Of a stretch of 64,000 nt of DNA, positions 1 to 12,962 are shown in pieces. The notes beneath the pieces were generated by a model, which was given only the letters and a program-made list of their open reading frames with translations, searched no databases and was not told the origin of the DNA. Position numbers and translations under genes: made by a program. The stretch spans positions 1,637,001 to 1,701,000 of the forward strand of contig NZ_JABWRZ020000001.1 in the NCBI RefSeq assembly GCF_014269185.2, given 5' to 3'. The stretch's first letter is position 1, and each line of letters begins with the position of its first letter. The DNA comes from Pseudomonas oryzicola. GTDB taxonomy: Bacteria > Pseudomonadota > Gammaproteobacteria > Pseudomonadales > Pseudomonadaceae.

Positions 1-1
1 G

Positions 2-1504
2 CTGCAGCAGCATACCGACCTCAAGCCGGGTGACCGGATTGCCGTGCAGCTGCCCAACGTACTGCAATACCCGGTGGCGGTGTTCGGCGCCATGCGTGCC
101 GGGCTGATCGTGGTCAACACCAACCCGCTGTACACCGCGCGGGAGATGGAACACCAGTTCAACGACTCCGGCGCCAAGGCCCTGGTGTGCCTGGCCAACA
201 TGGCCCACCTGGCCGAGAAAGTGGTGCCCAAGACCCAGGTCAGGCATGTCATCGTCACCGAAGTGGCCGACCTGCTGCCACCACTCAAGCGCCTGCTGAT
301 CAACAGCGTGATCAAGTACGTGAAGAAGATGGTGCCGGCCTATCACCTGCCGCGTGCCATACGTTTCAACGATGCGCTGGCGCTGGGCAAGGGCCAGCCA
401 GTGACCGAGGCCAACCCGCAGGCCAATGACGTGGCGGTGCTGCAATATACCGGTGGCACTACCGGCGTGGCCAAGGGCGCGATGCTGACCCACCGCAACC
501 TGGTGGCCAACATGCTGCAGTGCCGGGCACTGATGGGCGCTAACCTGCACGAAGGTTGCGAAATCCTCATCACCCCGTTGCCGCTGTACCACATCTACGC
601 CTTTACCTTCCATTGCATGGCGATGATGCTGATCGGCAACCACAACGTGCTGATCAGCAACCCGCGTGACCTGCCGGCGATGGTCAAGGAACTGGGCAAG
701 TGGAAGTTCAGTGGCTTCGTCGGCCTCAACACGCTGTTCGTTGCCCTGTGCAACAACGAGGCGTTCCGTGCCCTGGATTTCTCCGCGCTGAAGATCACCC
801 TGTCCGGTGGCATGGCCCTGCAACTGAGCGTGGCCGAGCGCTGGAAGGCTGTGACCGGTTGCGCCATCTGCGAAGGTTACGGCATGACCGAGACCAGCCC
901 GGTGGCCGCGGTGAACCCGTCGGAGGCCAACCAGGTCGGCACTATCGGTATCCCGGTACCCTCGACCCTGTGCAAGGTGATCGATGACGCGGGCAACGAA
1001 CTGCCGTTGGGCGAGGTGGGCGAGCTGTGCATCAAGGGCCCGCAGGTGATGAAGGGTTACTGGCAGCGCGAGGACGCCACGGCCGAGATCCTCGACAGCG
1101 AGGGCTGGCTGAAGACTGGCGACATCGCCGTGATCCAGCCGGACGGCTACATGCGCATCGTCGACCGCAAGAAGGACATGATCCTGGTCTCGGGCTTCAA
1201 CGTGTACCCCAACGAGCTGGAAGACGTGCTGGCGGCCCTGCCGGGCGTGTTGCAGTGCGCGGCCATCGGGGTGCCGGACGAGAAGTCGGGCGAGGTGATC
1301 AAGGTGTTCATCGTGGTCAAGCCGGGCATGACCGTGACCAAGGAGCAGGTGATGGAGCACATGCGCGCCAACGTTACCGGCTACAAGGTACCGCGCCAGA
1401 TCGAGTTCCGCGACGCGCTGCCGACCACCAACGTGGGCAAGATCCTGCGCCGTGAGCTGCGTGATGAAGAGCTGAAGAAGCAGGGCCTGAAGAAGATCGC
1501 CTGA
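2..1504 (+). CDS. fadD: Long-chain fatty-acid-CoA ligase, 5' end cut by window edge
   Basis: Activates long-chain fatty acids to acyl-CoA through an acyl-adenylate, the entry step of beta-oxidation, at the inner face of the membrane. The reading frame is open from base 2, so the start lies upstream; about 500 residues are visible, and the family is usually near 560. The AMP-binding signature YTGGTTGVAKG, the EGYGMTE motif and the C-terminal GWLKTGDIAV...DRKKDMILVSGFNVYP hinge region are all intact. The gene sits next to hrpA and a KAS III gene as in other pseudomonads, where two fadD paralogues lie in tandem; this would be the downstream one (FadD1-like, inferred from synteny). It ends just before a REP pair. 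Confidence 0.93.
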   Translation: MQQHTDLKPGDRIAVQLPNVLQYPVAVFGAMRAGLIVVNTNPLYTAREMEHQFNDSGAKALVCLANMAHLAEKVVPKTQVRHVIVTEVADLLPPLKRLLINSVIKYVKKMVPAYHLPRAIRFNDALALGKGQPVTEANPQANDVAVLQYTGGTTGVAKGAMLTHRNLVANMLQCRALMGANLHEGCEILITPLPLYHIYAFTFHCMAMMLIGNHNVLISNPRDLPAMVKELGKWKFSGFVGLNTLFVALCNNEAFRALDFSALKITLSGGMALQLSVAERWKAVTGCAICEGYGMTETSPVAAVNPSEANQVGTIGIPVPSTLCKVIDDAGNELPLGEVGELCIKGPQVMKGYWQREDATAEILDSEGWLKTGDIAVIQPDGYMRIVDRKKDMILVSGFNVYPNELEDVLAALPGVLQCAAIGVPDEKSGEVIKVFIVVKPGMTVTKEQVMEHMRANVTGYKVPRQIEFRDALPTTNVGKILRRELRDEELKKQGLKKIA

Positions 1505-1526
1505 TCTTCTGAATCTCTGCTGGCTT

Positions 1527-1628
1527 TACCGACCTCTTCGCGGGTAAACCCGCTCCCACAGGTTCTGTGCAACTCTCAAGGGTTGTGCAATACCTGTGGG
1601 AGCGGGTTTACCCGCGAAGAGGCCGGTA
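1527..1628. repeat. Paired inverted REP elements (BIME)
   Basis: Two oppositely oriented copies of the P. putida type REP, each with the core GCGGGTTTACCCGC followed or preceded by the CTCCCACAGG tail, separated by about 28 bases. They lie between the convergent ends of fadD and the FAD oxidase and can fold into one long hairpin, so they may also act as a transcription barrier. Confidence 0.9.
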
Positions 1629-1631
1629 AAA

Positions 1632-2939
1632 TCAGCGCAATTTCTCCAGCATCTGGTAATACCACATCCCTGCCGCCAACAGCGGGTTCCCCAGCAATTC
1701 CCCCATTGGCACCCGCACATGCTTGCACTGGGCAAAGGTGTCGAACTTCTCCAGCGTCCCGGTCAACGCCTCGGCCATGATCTCGCCCATGATGTGGCTG
1801 GTGGCAATGCCGTGCCCCGAATAGCCCTGGCAATACCACACGTTGTCCGACAGCTTGCCCAGTTGCGGGATACGGTTGACCACGATGCCCATCGCGCAGC
1901 TCCACTGGAATTCGATCGGCACGCCTTTCAACGCCGGGAAGGTGCGTTCGATGCACGGGCGCAGTTCACCAGCGATGTCGCGTGAGTCACGGCCGGAATA
2001 GTTGGCACCGCCGCCGAACAGCAGGCGCTTGTCGGCGGTCAGGCGGTAGTAGTCGAGGACGAAGCGGCAGTCGTAGACCGCCAGGTCCTGCGGGTTGATC
2101 TGCTCGGCCAGTTGCCCCAGCGGTGCGGTGGTGACGATGCCGCCCATGGCCGGGAAGATCTTGCCCTTGAGCTGGCGTTTCTCCAGTTTGTGATAGACAT
2201 CGCCAGCCAGCATCACCTGGCGCGCCTCGACCCGACCGTGGGCGGTGACCACGGCCGGCCGCGGGCCGTGGACGATGTCCAGCACCTCGGAGTTCTCGAA
2301 GATCAGCGCACCCAGGCCATGGGCGGCGCGGGCCTCGCCCAGGCACAGGTTGAGCGGGTGCAGGTGCAGGTTGCGCAGGTTCTTCAGCGCGCCCAGGTAC
2401 AAAGGGCTTTGCAGGTGCTCGGCGACGCCGTTGCGGTCCAGCAACTGCACCTGCTCGCCCATGCCTCGGCGCCGGGCCTCGGCCTCGAATGCGCGCAGCT
2501 CGTCCATGTGCGAGGGTTTCATCGCCGCATGCAGGTGGCCGCGCTTGAGGTCGCAGTCGATGCCATAGCGTGCCACGCGCTGTTCGATCAACTGGTGCCC
2601 GCGCCAGCGCAGGTGCCAGATAAAATCGTCGACTTCGCCCCCCAGGCGGTTGCGCATCTGCGTGCGCATGGCTTCGTCGCCCGACAGGCTGCCGGTGACC
2701 TGGCCGCCATTGCGCCCGCTGGCGCCCCAGCCAATGCGGTTGGTTTCGACGATGGCGACTTTCAGGCCGCGCTCGGCCAGTTCCACTGCCGTGGCCACGC
2801 CGGTGAAGCCGCCGCCGATGATGGCCACGTCCACCTGCACCGTGCCCTTGAGCTGCGGGTATTCGGTGTGGTCGTTGAGGGTGGCGCTGTAGTAGGACGG
2901 CGCGCGCTGCGCCGGGCCTTTGTTCAATGCTGCATTCAT
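1632..2939 (-). CDS. FAD-dependent oxidoreductase, gamma-glutamylputrescine oxidase-like
   Basis: A 435-residue DAO-family flavoprotein. The N-terminal dinucleotide-binding motif IIGGGFTGVATAVELAERG lies near residues 40-60, followed by the family-typical GASGRNGGQV segment; the C-terminal half carries the CQGYSGHGIA FAD-contact segment. It follows a glutamine-synthetase-like gene by 23 bases on the same strand. This pairing matches the gamma-glutamyl polyamine route, in which the ligase glutamylates putrescine or a related amine and PuuB oxidises the product to an aldehyde. The substrate is inferred from context. The start is ATG with an AAGGA Shine-Dalgarno sequence. An alternative is another amine or amino-acid oxidase of the family. 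Confidence 0.85.
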   Translation of the reverse strand: MNAALNKGPAQRAPSYYSATLNDHTEYPQLKGTVQVDVAIIGGGFTGVATAVELAERGLKVAIVETNRIGWGASGRNGGQVTGSLSGDEAMRTQMRNRLGGEVDDFIWHLRWRGHQLIEQRVARYGIDCDLKRGHLHAAMKPSHMDELRAFEAEARRRGMGEQVQLLDRNGVAEHLQSPLYLGALKNLRNLHLHPLNLCLGEARAAHGLGALIFENSEVLDIVHGPRPAVVTAHGRVEARQVMLAGDVYHKLEKRQLKGKIFPAMGGIVTTAPLGQLAEQINPQDLAVYDCRFVLDYYRLTADKRLLFGGGANYSGRDSRDIAGELRPCIERTFPALKGVPIEFQWSCAMGIVVNRIPQLGKLSDNVWYCQGYSGHGIATSHIMGEIMAEALTGTLEKFDTFAQCKHVRVPMGELLGNPLLAAGMWYYQMLEKLR

Positions 2940-2962
2940 GGGTGTTCCTTGTTATCCGGGGC

Positions 2963-4342
2963 TCAGGCCTGGTGCAGGTACCAACGCCAGTCCTGTTCGC
3001 TGACTTCGGCCATGAACTGGCGGTACTCGGCGCGCTTGACCTTCAGGTACACGCCAAGGAATGGCTCGCCAAATGCTTCGCGGGCCCAATTGGAGTGCTG
3101 CAGGGCGTCGAGGGCAGTCAGCCAGTCGGTGGGCAGGTGTTCGGTGGCCTGGGCATAGCCGTTGCCTTCCACCGGCGCCCCTGGGTCCAGGCGTTCGCGG
3201 ATGCCGCGGTGGCTGGCCGCGAGAATCGCCGCCGCCGCCAGGTACGGGTTGGCGTCGGCGCCGCAGATGCGGTGCTCCACATGCCGGCTGTTGGCCGGGC
3301 CGCCCGGTACGCGCAGGCTCACGGTGCGGTTGTCCACGCCCCAGGTTGGCGCCAGCGGCGCGTAGCTGTTGGCCTGGAAGCGGCGGAACGAGTTGGCATT
3401 CGGGCAGAACAGCAACAGCGAGTCGCGCAGGTGGCGCAACATGCCGGCCACGGCCTGGCGCAGCAGCGGGGTGCCGGCCTTGTCGTCGCTGGCGAACAGG
3501 TTGTTGCCGGCGCCGTCGGCCAGGCTCAGGTGCATGTGCATGCCAGTGCCGGCCAGGTGGGCGAACGGCTTGGCCATGAAGCAGGCCTGCATGCCGTGGG
3601 CGTGGGCCACACCTTTGACCAGGCGTTTGTAACGCACGGCCTGGTCCATCGCCTGCAGCGCGTCGCCGTGCTCGAGGGTGATTTCCACCTGGCCAGGGGC
3701 ATATTCGGAGATCGCCGTACGGGCCGGTATGCCTTGGGCCTTGCAGGCGGCGTAGAGGTCGGCGAGGAACGGCTCGATCTGCTCCAGTTCGCGCAGGCCA
3801 TAGACCTGGGTGCTGCGTGGGCGGCCGCCATCGTTGTCCAGCGCCGGTTGCGGGCGGCCCAGGGCGTCACGCTGCTGGTCGAGCAGGTAGAACTCCAACT
3901 CGCAGGCCATCACTGGGTGGTAGCCGTCGGCCTTCAGCGCATCGATGGTGCGCAGCAGTACATGGCGTGGGTCGGCGATACTGGCCGGCAGGCCTTCGCT
4001 CGGATGCATGCTCACCTGTACCGCGGCAGTCGGTACCCGCCGCCAGGGCAGGCGCACCAGGCTGCCTTCGAGTGGATAGGCGCGGCAGTCGATATCGCCC
4101 ACGTCCCACACCAGGCCGGAGTTTTCCACATCGTCGCCGTTGAGGGTCAGGCCAAGGATGGTACTGGGTAGTGGCCTGCCGCTCTGGTACACGGCCAGCA
4201 GCTCGTCGCGGTGCAGCAGCTTGCCGCGCGGTACGCCGTTGGCGTCGAGGATGAACAGTTCGAACAGCTCGATATCGGGGTTGTCGGCCAGGAACCGCCT
4301 GGCCTGCTCTACAGGTGCAAAGTGCATGATGGATTCGCTCAT
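2963..4342 (-). CDS. Glutamine synthetase family protein (gamma-glutamylpolyamine ligase type)
   Basis: About 459 residues of type I glutamine synthetase fold. Visible family motifs include the MACELEFYLLD catalytic stretch, the EYAPGQVEI loop, GTGMHMHLSL (ATP and metal site) and NSYAPLAPTWGVDNR. Pseudomonads have several such paralogues that glutamylate polyamines or amines rather than ammonia; placement just upstream of a PuuB-like oxidase supports that role. The frame stays open to 4513, but the upstream part is low-complexity and unlike the family, so I start at the ATG of MSESIMHF at 4342; no strong Shine-Dalgarno decides between this and the ATG five codons later. Confidence 0.85.
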   Translation of the reverse strand: MSESIMHFAPVEQARRFLADNPDIELFELFILDANGVPRGKLLHRDELLAVYQSGRPLPSTILGLTLNGDDVENSGLVWDVGDIDCRAYPLEGSLVRLPWRRVPTAAVQVSMHPSEGLPASIADPRHVLLRTIDALKADGYHPVMACELEFYLLDQQRDALGRPQPALDNDGGRPRSTQVYGLRELEQIEPFLADLYAACKAQGIPARTAISEYAPGQVEITLEHGDALQAMDQAVRYKRLVKGVAHAHGMQACFMAKPFAHLAGTGMHMHLSLADGAGNNLFASDDKAGTPLLRQAVAGMLRHLRDSLLLFCPNANSFRRFQANSYAPLAPTWGVDNRTVSLRVPGGPANSRHVEHRICGADANPYLAAAAILAASHRGIRERLDPGAPVEGNGYAQATEHLPTDWLTALDALQHSNWAREAFGEPFLGVYLKVKRAEYRQFMAEVSEQDWRWYLHQA

Positions 4343-4786
4343 GGGCGCACGGGGCCACCGCACAGGCAGGCGGCCCAGCTGGGTCAAACGGCCGGACGGG
4401 GTCCGGGTTCGGTCATGAAGGCGTGCGTGAGCAATCCGGTGGGCGCGCGTGACGGCAGTGCCACAGGGCCCAGAAGGCGAGGATGACGTGGACCAGCGGA
4501 TTTTCACCGGCACGGCGCCGGGCCTTCGGTAGCGAAGGGCGGGGCGAGGGTGGGGCGCTGGGCTGGAGGGGAGTCATGCCTTGGATACTCACATGCTGGG
4601 TAAGGTTGATTAAAGCAGTGAATGGCAACCTTTACATAAGCCCTTGCTAAACTTTCAGCCTTGCTGCGCTGCTACCGGGGATAGCGCCAGCCTGGACAGC
4701 AAAGTAGGCGCAAATCTGCGACAATCGCGCATCCTTCGAATGCCGATCATGAAAAAGCAGGCCCACCTGCATCACTAAAAAGCCCC
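4343..4786. other. Intergenic region between divergent glutamine-synthetase-like gene and hrpA
   Basis: About 440 bases without a supported gene. It should hold the promoters of the polyamine operon (leftward) and hrpA (rightward). A mini-ORF of nine codons (MKKQAHLHH, 4749-4778) ends eight bases before the hrpA ATG. No clear operator was seen. Confidence 0.6.
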
Positions 4787-8692
<3,906 letters not shown>

Positions 8693-8737
8693 ACTTCCCT
8701 GGTTGTGGCACTATTAGGGCAATTTGGGGTCGCGCTG

Positions 8738-8770
8738 CGACCCTTCGCGGGCCAGCCCGCTCCCACAGGT
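8738..8770. repeat. Single degenerate REP element
   Basis: One REP copy with the variant core CTTCGCGGGCCAGCCCGCTCCCACAGG between hrpA and the KAS III gene. No opposing partner is nearby. Confidence 0.7.
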
Positions 8771-8881
8771 GCAGTGCACGCGGGAGCAGCTTTGTCTTTG
8801 AATTGGCACTAAAGTGCCATTAACTTGCCATATTTCCCAGCCAGCGCCCTGTGGCGATGGCCTTTGACCAGAGGAACGACC

Positions 8882-10003
8882 GTGCATAACGTCGTGATCA
8901 GCGGCACCGGCCTGTACACCCCGGCCCAGAGCATCTCCAACGAAGAACTGGTAGCCTCCTTCAACACCTGGGCGCAGCAGTTCAACCAGGACCACGCCGC
9001 GGCCATCGAGCGCGGTGAGATCGAAGCGGCGCCATTGTCCGACGCCGCCTTCATCGAAAAGGCTTCGGGCATCAAGAGCCGTTTCGTCATGGACAAGGCC
9101 GGCATCCTCGACCCGCAACGCATGAAGCCACGCCTGCCAGAGCGCGCCAACGACGAGCCGTCGGTGCTCTGCGAAATGGCCGTGGCCGCTGCCCGCCAGG
9201 CGCTGGAACGCGCCGGCCGCACTGCCGCCGACATCGACGGGGTGATCGTCGCCTGCTCCAACCTGCAGCGCCCATACCCAGCCATCGCCATCGAGGTGCA
9301 ACAGGCGCTGGGCATCCAGGGTTTTGCCTTCGACATGAATGTGGCCTGCTCATCGGCCACCTTCGGTATCCAGACCGCCGCCAACAGCGTGGCCCTGGGG
9401 CAGGCCCGCGCAGTGCTGATGGTCAACCCGGAAGTGTGCACCGGGCACCTGAACTTCCGCGATCGCGACAGCCACTTCATTTTTGGCGATGCCGCCACCG
9501 CGGTACTGCTCGAACGTGCCGACAAGGCGACCTCGGCACACCAGTTCGAAATTGTCAGCAGCAAGCTGTGGACCGAGTTCTCCAACAACATCCGCAACAA
9601 CTTCGGCTTCCTCAACCGCGCGGCGGAAGAGGGTGAAGGTGCCGCGGACAAGTTGTTCATCCAGGAAGGCCGCAAGGTATTCCGCGAAGTGTGCCCGAAG
9701 GTGGCCGAACTGATCGGTGAGCACCTGCAGGAAAACGGGCTGCAGCCGAGCGATGTGAAGCGCTTCTGGCTGCACCAGGCCAACCTCAGCATGAACCAGC
9801 TGATCGTCAAGAAACTGCTGGGACGTGAGGTGGCGGAGGAAGACACACCGGTGATTCTCGACCGTTATGCCAACACCAGTTCGGCGGGCTCGGTGATTGC
9901 CTTCCACCTGTATCAGGACGACCTGGCCAAGGGCTCGCTGGGGGTGTTGAGTTCGTTCGGCGCGGGGTATTCGATTGGCAGCGTGATCCTGCGCAAGCGC
10001 TGA
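8882..10003 (+). CDS. 3-oxoacyl-ACP synthase III family protein (PA3286-like)
   Basis: A 373-residue thiolase-fold condensing enzyme. The catalytic Cys is in NVACSSATFG (about residue 156), the His in WLHQANLSMN and the Asn in YANTSSAGS, giving the Cys-His-Asn triad of KAS III. The start is the GTG at 8882 behind GAGGAAC; the frame is open further upstream, but the extra residues do not resemble the family. Neighbourhood with fadD and hrpA matches P. aeruginosa PA3286, reported to condense medium-chain acyl-CoA from beta-oxidation with malonyl-ACP and so feed fatty-acid synthesis. That substrate is inferred by synteny. It is not in a fab cluster. Confidence 0.87.
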   Translation: MHNVVISGTGLYTPAQSISNEELVASFNTWAQQFNQDHAAAIERGEIEAAPLSDAAFIEKASGIKSRFVMDKAGILDPQRMKPRLPERANDEPSVLCEMAVAAARQALERAGRTAADIDGVIVACSNLQRPYPAIAIEVQQALGIQGFAFDMNVACSSATFGIQTAANSVALGQARAVLMVNPEVCTGHLNFRDRDSHFIFGDAATAVLLERADKATSAHQFEIVSSKLWTEFSNNIRNNFGFLNRAAEEGEGAADKLFIQEGRKVFREVCPKVAELIGEHLQENGLQPSDVKRFWLHQANLSMNQLIVKKLLGREVAEEDTPVILDRYANTSSAGSVIAFHLYQDDLAKGSLGVLSSFGAGYSIGSVILRKR

Positions 10004-10021
10004 TTCATCGGGCGCCCGTTC

Positions 10022-10119
10022 TGGCCTTTTCGCGGGTGAACCCGCTCCCACAGGTTCGGCACAGCTTTTGAGCACTGCACGGTACCTGTGGGAGCGGGTT
10101 TACCCGCGAAGAGGCCGGC
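10022..10119. repeat. Paired inverted REP elements (BIME)
   Basis: Two opposing REP copies (about 10022-10055 and 10083-10119) with the CGCGGGTGAACCCGC and GCGGGTTTACCCGC cores and facing CTCCCACAGG tails, between the convergent KAS III and porin genes. Confidence 0.9.
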
Positions 10120-10132
10120 GCATGTCTGGCAG

Positions 10133-10178
10133 GCAAAAAAAAGCGGGAAACGCCGGATGGGGTCGGCATTTCCCGCTT
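10133..10178 (-). terminator. Rho-independent terminator of the porin gene
   Basis: A stem of about 14 base pairs (10142-10155 with 10164-10177, one mismatch) that, read leftward, is followed by a run of eight T residues. It lies 25 bases past the porin stop. Confidence 0.88.
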
Positions 10179-10202
10179 CAGGTGAAGCGCAACTGGTGGT
10201 GC

Positions 10203-11447
10203 TTAGAACTTGGCTTCCAGGTCAACCTGCAGGGTATCGACATCGGCATCGCTGTTGGGCAATTGCGACAGGTCGGTCTTGGCCATCAGGTAGGCAGCGC
10301 CCAGCGAGAAGTTCTTGTCGATTTCATAACCGACCTTGAACTTGTGCCCGCGCGAACCGGTGAAGCCGTTGCCAAAGTCGGAGTCGGTGAACAGGCTGAC
10401 CACGGCGTTACGCTGCACGTCGCGGTAGTTGTAGTCCAGGCTCCAGGCGCCGACCTTGGTTTTCAGGCCGGCCAACCAGGCCTGGTCTTCGCCATCGGTG
10501 CTTTCGGTGTTCTTCACATACTGGCCGTAAGCCGACAGCGGGATGGCAAAGCCGGTGAAGTCCAGCTGGCCGAAGCCTTCCACCAGGTTGAACTCGTTGG
10601 TGGTGTTGCCGAACGACCGCAGGATGGTGGCTTCCTTGTCGTTGTCGTAGCCATAGATACTGGCACCTACGGTCAGCTTGAGCGTGTCTGCCGGGGCGAA
10701 CCTGGCGCCCAGCTGGCCGTGATAGACCTGTGCGTCATGCTTGTATTGCACGCCGTCGCCATCGACGTTGTCCTTGAGGGTGTACTGACCGGCGCTGGCG
10801 AACACTTCGGCCCCGCCCAGGTCGGTCTTGTAGGTAGCAGCCACACCTTCCGGGTTGATGTCGCTGTCCCAGATGATGTCGCCCATGCTCACCCACGGCT
10901 GTGCCATCTTGCCGCCAATCAGGTGCAGGTTGGGAACGGCGGTCGGGTGCCAGTCGAGGTAGGCCTGGTCGACCCACAGCGACTTCTTGTCGAAGTAGTT
11001 GTCGAAGCTCTGGTTGGTCGAGCGGCGGTCGGCACTGCTGCCGGTGGCGATGCGGATGCCCGCGTCGACCTGCGGGTTGATTTCGCTGTAGAAGCCGACA
11101 CGGGCACGCACGCGCTGGCGGTCCTGGTTGCCGCTGCTGCTGTTCGGGTCGTCGACGTTGACGTCTTCGTAACGCAGGCGCAAGTCACCTTTGACCTGAG
11201 TCTTGGCGGCCCATGCCACTTTCTGTTCAAAGGAGCTCATCCGTTCGGACTGAGCTTTCTGAGCGGCCTTTTCCTTGGTTTCCTGAGCCAGGTCTGCCTG
11301 CAGTTCGTTGTACTGCGCCTGGTTGATCGAGCCGTTGGCGCGGAGCATTTCGAGCAGCTTGGCGTCGACAGCTGCACTGGCCGGAGTACTCAGAGCCAGC
11401 ATCATGCCGGTGAGGCTCACTCCGGTAAGTGTAGAAACAAGACGCAT
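10203..11447 (-). CDS. Putative outer-membrane porin (Porin_5-like)
   Basis: A 414-residue outer-membrane beta-barrel candidate. The signal peptide MRLVSTLTGVSLTGMMLALS ends at PASAA, followed by a short helical or coiled segment (ANGSINQAQYNELQADLAQE), then a strand-rich region starting TQVKGDLRLRYED and ending in the C-terminal Phe (VDLEAKF) expected for BAM recognition. The family is annotated as putative porin; the substrate is not known to me. The start ATG has a GGGAGA Shine-Dalgarno sequence. It is transcribed alone and closed by a strong terminator. A partial Pho-box-like sequence lies about 130 bases upstream, so phosphate control is possible but weakly supported. Confidence 0.82.
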   Translation of the reverse strand: MRLVSTLTGVSLTGMMLALSTPASAAVDAKLLEMLRANGSINQAQYNELQADLAQETKEKAAQKAQSERMSSFEQKVAWAAKTQVKGDLRLRYEDVNVDDPNSSSGNQDRQRVRARVGFYSEINPQVDAGIRIATGSSADRRSTNQSFDNYFDKKSLWVDQAYLDWHPTAVPNLHLIGGKMAQPWVSMGDIIWDSDINPEGVAATYKTDLGGAEVFASAGQYTLKDNVDGDGVQYKHDAQVYHGQLGARFAPADTLKLTVGASIYGYDNDKEATILRSFGNTTNEFNLVEGFGQLDFTGFAIPLSAYGQYVKNTESTDGEDQAWLAGLKTKVGAWSLDYNYRDVQRNAVVSLFTDSDFGNGFTGSRGHKFKVGYEIDKNFSLGAAYLMAKTDLSQLPNSDADVDTLQVDLEAKF

Positions 11448-11576
11448 AAGGTTCTCCCTGTTGAATAAGATGGGGGAGGCTCAGGCGCCCGCCCCTGTAT
11501 TGGCATGTCTTCGGAAAGGGCCTGGATAGACAGGTTCTGGGGTTCCGGAAAACAGGCGCAAGTATTGCGGGGGCGA

Positions 11577-11594
11577 ATGACAGATTAATGTCGA
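11577..11594 (-). promoter_or_regulatory. Possible single Pho-box-like site upstream of porin gene
   Basis: On the leftward strand the sequence reads TCGACAT-TAAT-CTGTCAT: the second half matches the PhoB half-site CTGTCAT exactly, the first half matches at four of seven positions, and the four-base AT spacer fits. One match by eye can be chance. Confidence 0.3.
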
Positions 11595-11709
11595 ATTAGT
11601 GGCACTGCGGTTAAGTAATTGAGAATAAAAGGATCGCCACGGCTTTGGTGAATTGAGTGGCGGGCTTTCCTTGGGGATACTGGATGCCTTGAAACAGCGA
11701 GCCGAAACC

Positions 11710-12837
11710 GTGACCAGCCTGTACAGCCTTGCTCATCTGCATGACCTGCCGGCGGCTACCTGGGATGCCTTGGTGCCGCCCGGCCAACCGTTCCTGCGCC
11801 ATGCGTTTCTCAGTGCCATGGAGGACAGCGGCAGCGTCGCGCCAGACACCGGCTGGGCCCCCGAGCACCTGGTACTGGAGCGTGACGGGCAGGTGAGGGC
11901 GCTGCTGCCGGCGTACCGCAAGTGGCATTCGTTTGGCGAGTACGTGTTCGACCATGGCTGGGCCGATGCCTGTGAACGGGCCGGCATCGCCTACTACCCC
12001 AAGCTGCTCGGTGCCGTGCCGTTCAGCCCGGTCAGCGGCCCGCGCCTGCTGGCCGCCGACCCTGCCGATGGCTTGCTGGTGCTGCAGGCGTTGCCGGAAT
12101 ACCTGGGCAAGGGCGGGTTGTCCGGGGCACACATCAACTTCACCGACCCGCAGCTGGATGCGCAGATGGCCGGCTTGCCGGGCTGGATGGAGCGGCTGGG
12201 TTGCCAGTTCCACTGGCGCAACCATGGCTACCGTGACTTCCAGGACTTCCTCGACAGCCTCAGTTCGCGCAAGCGCAAGCAGATGCGCAAGGAGCGTGAG
12301 CAGGTAGCCGGGCAGGGTATCGATTTTCGCTGGTACCACGGCGCCGAACTGGACCAGGCGCAATGGGACTTCGTCTACCGCTGCTACGCCAACACCTACG
12401 CGGTGCGCCGTCGTGCGCCTTACCTGACGCGCGAATTCTTCAGCTTGCTGGCCGAGCGCATGCCCGAGGCACTGCGCGTGGTGATGGCGCGGCAAGCTGG
12501 GCGTGATGTGGCGATGGCCTTGAGCCTGGTGGGCGGCGACAGCTTGTTCGGGCGTTACTGGGGCTGCCTGGACGAGTTTGACCGGCTGCATTTCGAGACC
12601 TGTTTTTACCAGGGCATGGACTTTGCCATCGCCGAGGGCCTGCAGCGTTTCGATGCCGGGGCGCAGGGCGAGCACAAGCTGATTCGCGGCTTCGAGCCGG
12701 TGCTGACGCGGTCGTGGCACTACCTGCTGCACCCGGGGCTGCGGCGGGCGGTAGAGGATTTTCTGGCGCAGGAGCGGGAAGGGGTGCGGGCGTATGCCGA
12801 GGAGGCCAGGGGGATGTTGCCCTATCGCCGGGACTGA
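11710..12837 (+). CDS. GNAT/FemAB-like acyltransferase family protein (DUF482, COG3146)
   Basis: About 375 residues of the Pseudomonas family often labelled peptidoglycan biosynthesis protein or GNAT N-acetyltransferase. Family-typical segments are the N-terminal ATWDALVPPGQPFLRHAFL, the YFPK-like AYYPKLLGAVPFSPV, RKRKQMRKER and the C-terminal RGFEPVLTRSWHYL. The acceptor is unknown; a FemAB-like amino-acyl transfer is a family-level guess. The frame is open from 11653, but only TTG or GTG starts exist; I choose the GTG at 11710, giving MTSLYSLAHLHDLP, which matches the usual family N-terminus. The neighbouring genes give no clue to its role. Confidence 0.78.
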   Translation: MTSLYSLAHLHDLPAATWDALVPPGQPFLRHAFLSAMEDSGSVAPDTGWAPEHLVLERDGQVRALLPAYRKWHSFGEYVFDHGWADACERAGIAYYPKLLGAVPFSPVSGPRLLAADPADGLLVLQALPEYLGKGGLSGAHINFTDPQLDAQMAGLPGWMERLGCQFHWRNHGYRDFQDFLDSLSSRKRKQMRKEREQVAGQGIDFRWYHGAELDQAQWDFVYRCYANTYAVRRRAPYLTREFFSLLAERMPEALRVVMARQAGRDVAMALSLVGGDSLFGRYWGCLDEFDRLHFETCFYQGMDFAIAEGLQRFDAGAQGEHKLIRGFEPVLTRSWHYLLHPGLRRAVEDFLAQEREGVRAYAEEARGMLPYRRD

Positions 12838-12854
12838 TCCATTCATATTGCCTG

Positions 12855-12957
12855 TGCCGGCCATTTCGCGGGTGAACCCGCTCCCACAGGTACTGCACAG
12901 ACCGTGAAATTTGTGCGGTCCCTGTGGGAGCGGGTTTACCCGCGAAGAGGCCGGTGC
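12855..12957. repeat. Paired inverted REP elements (BIME)
   Basis: Two opposing REP copies (about 12857-12892 and 12919-12955) between the convergent acetyltransferase and ABC exporter genes, same cores and tails as the other pairs in this window. Confidence 0.9.
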
Positions 12958-12962
12958 AGGAG

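Noticed and set aside
1527..1628. Repeats considered as a CRISPR array
   Set aside because: Only two copies, inverted rather than direct, with REP cores; no spacer series or cas genes anywhere in the window.
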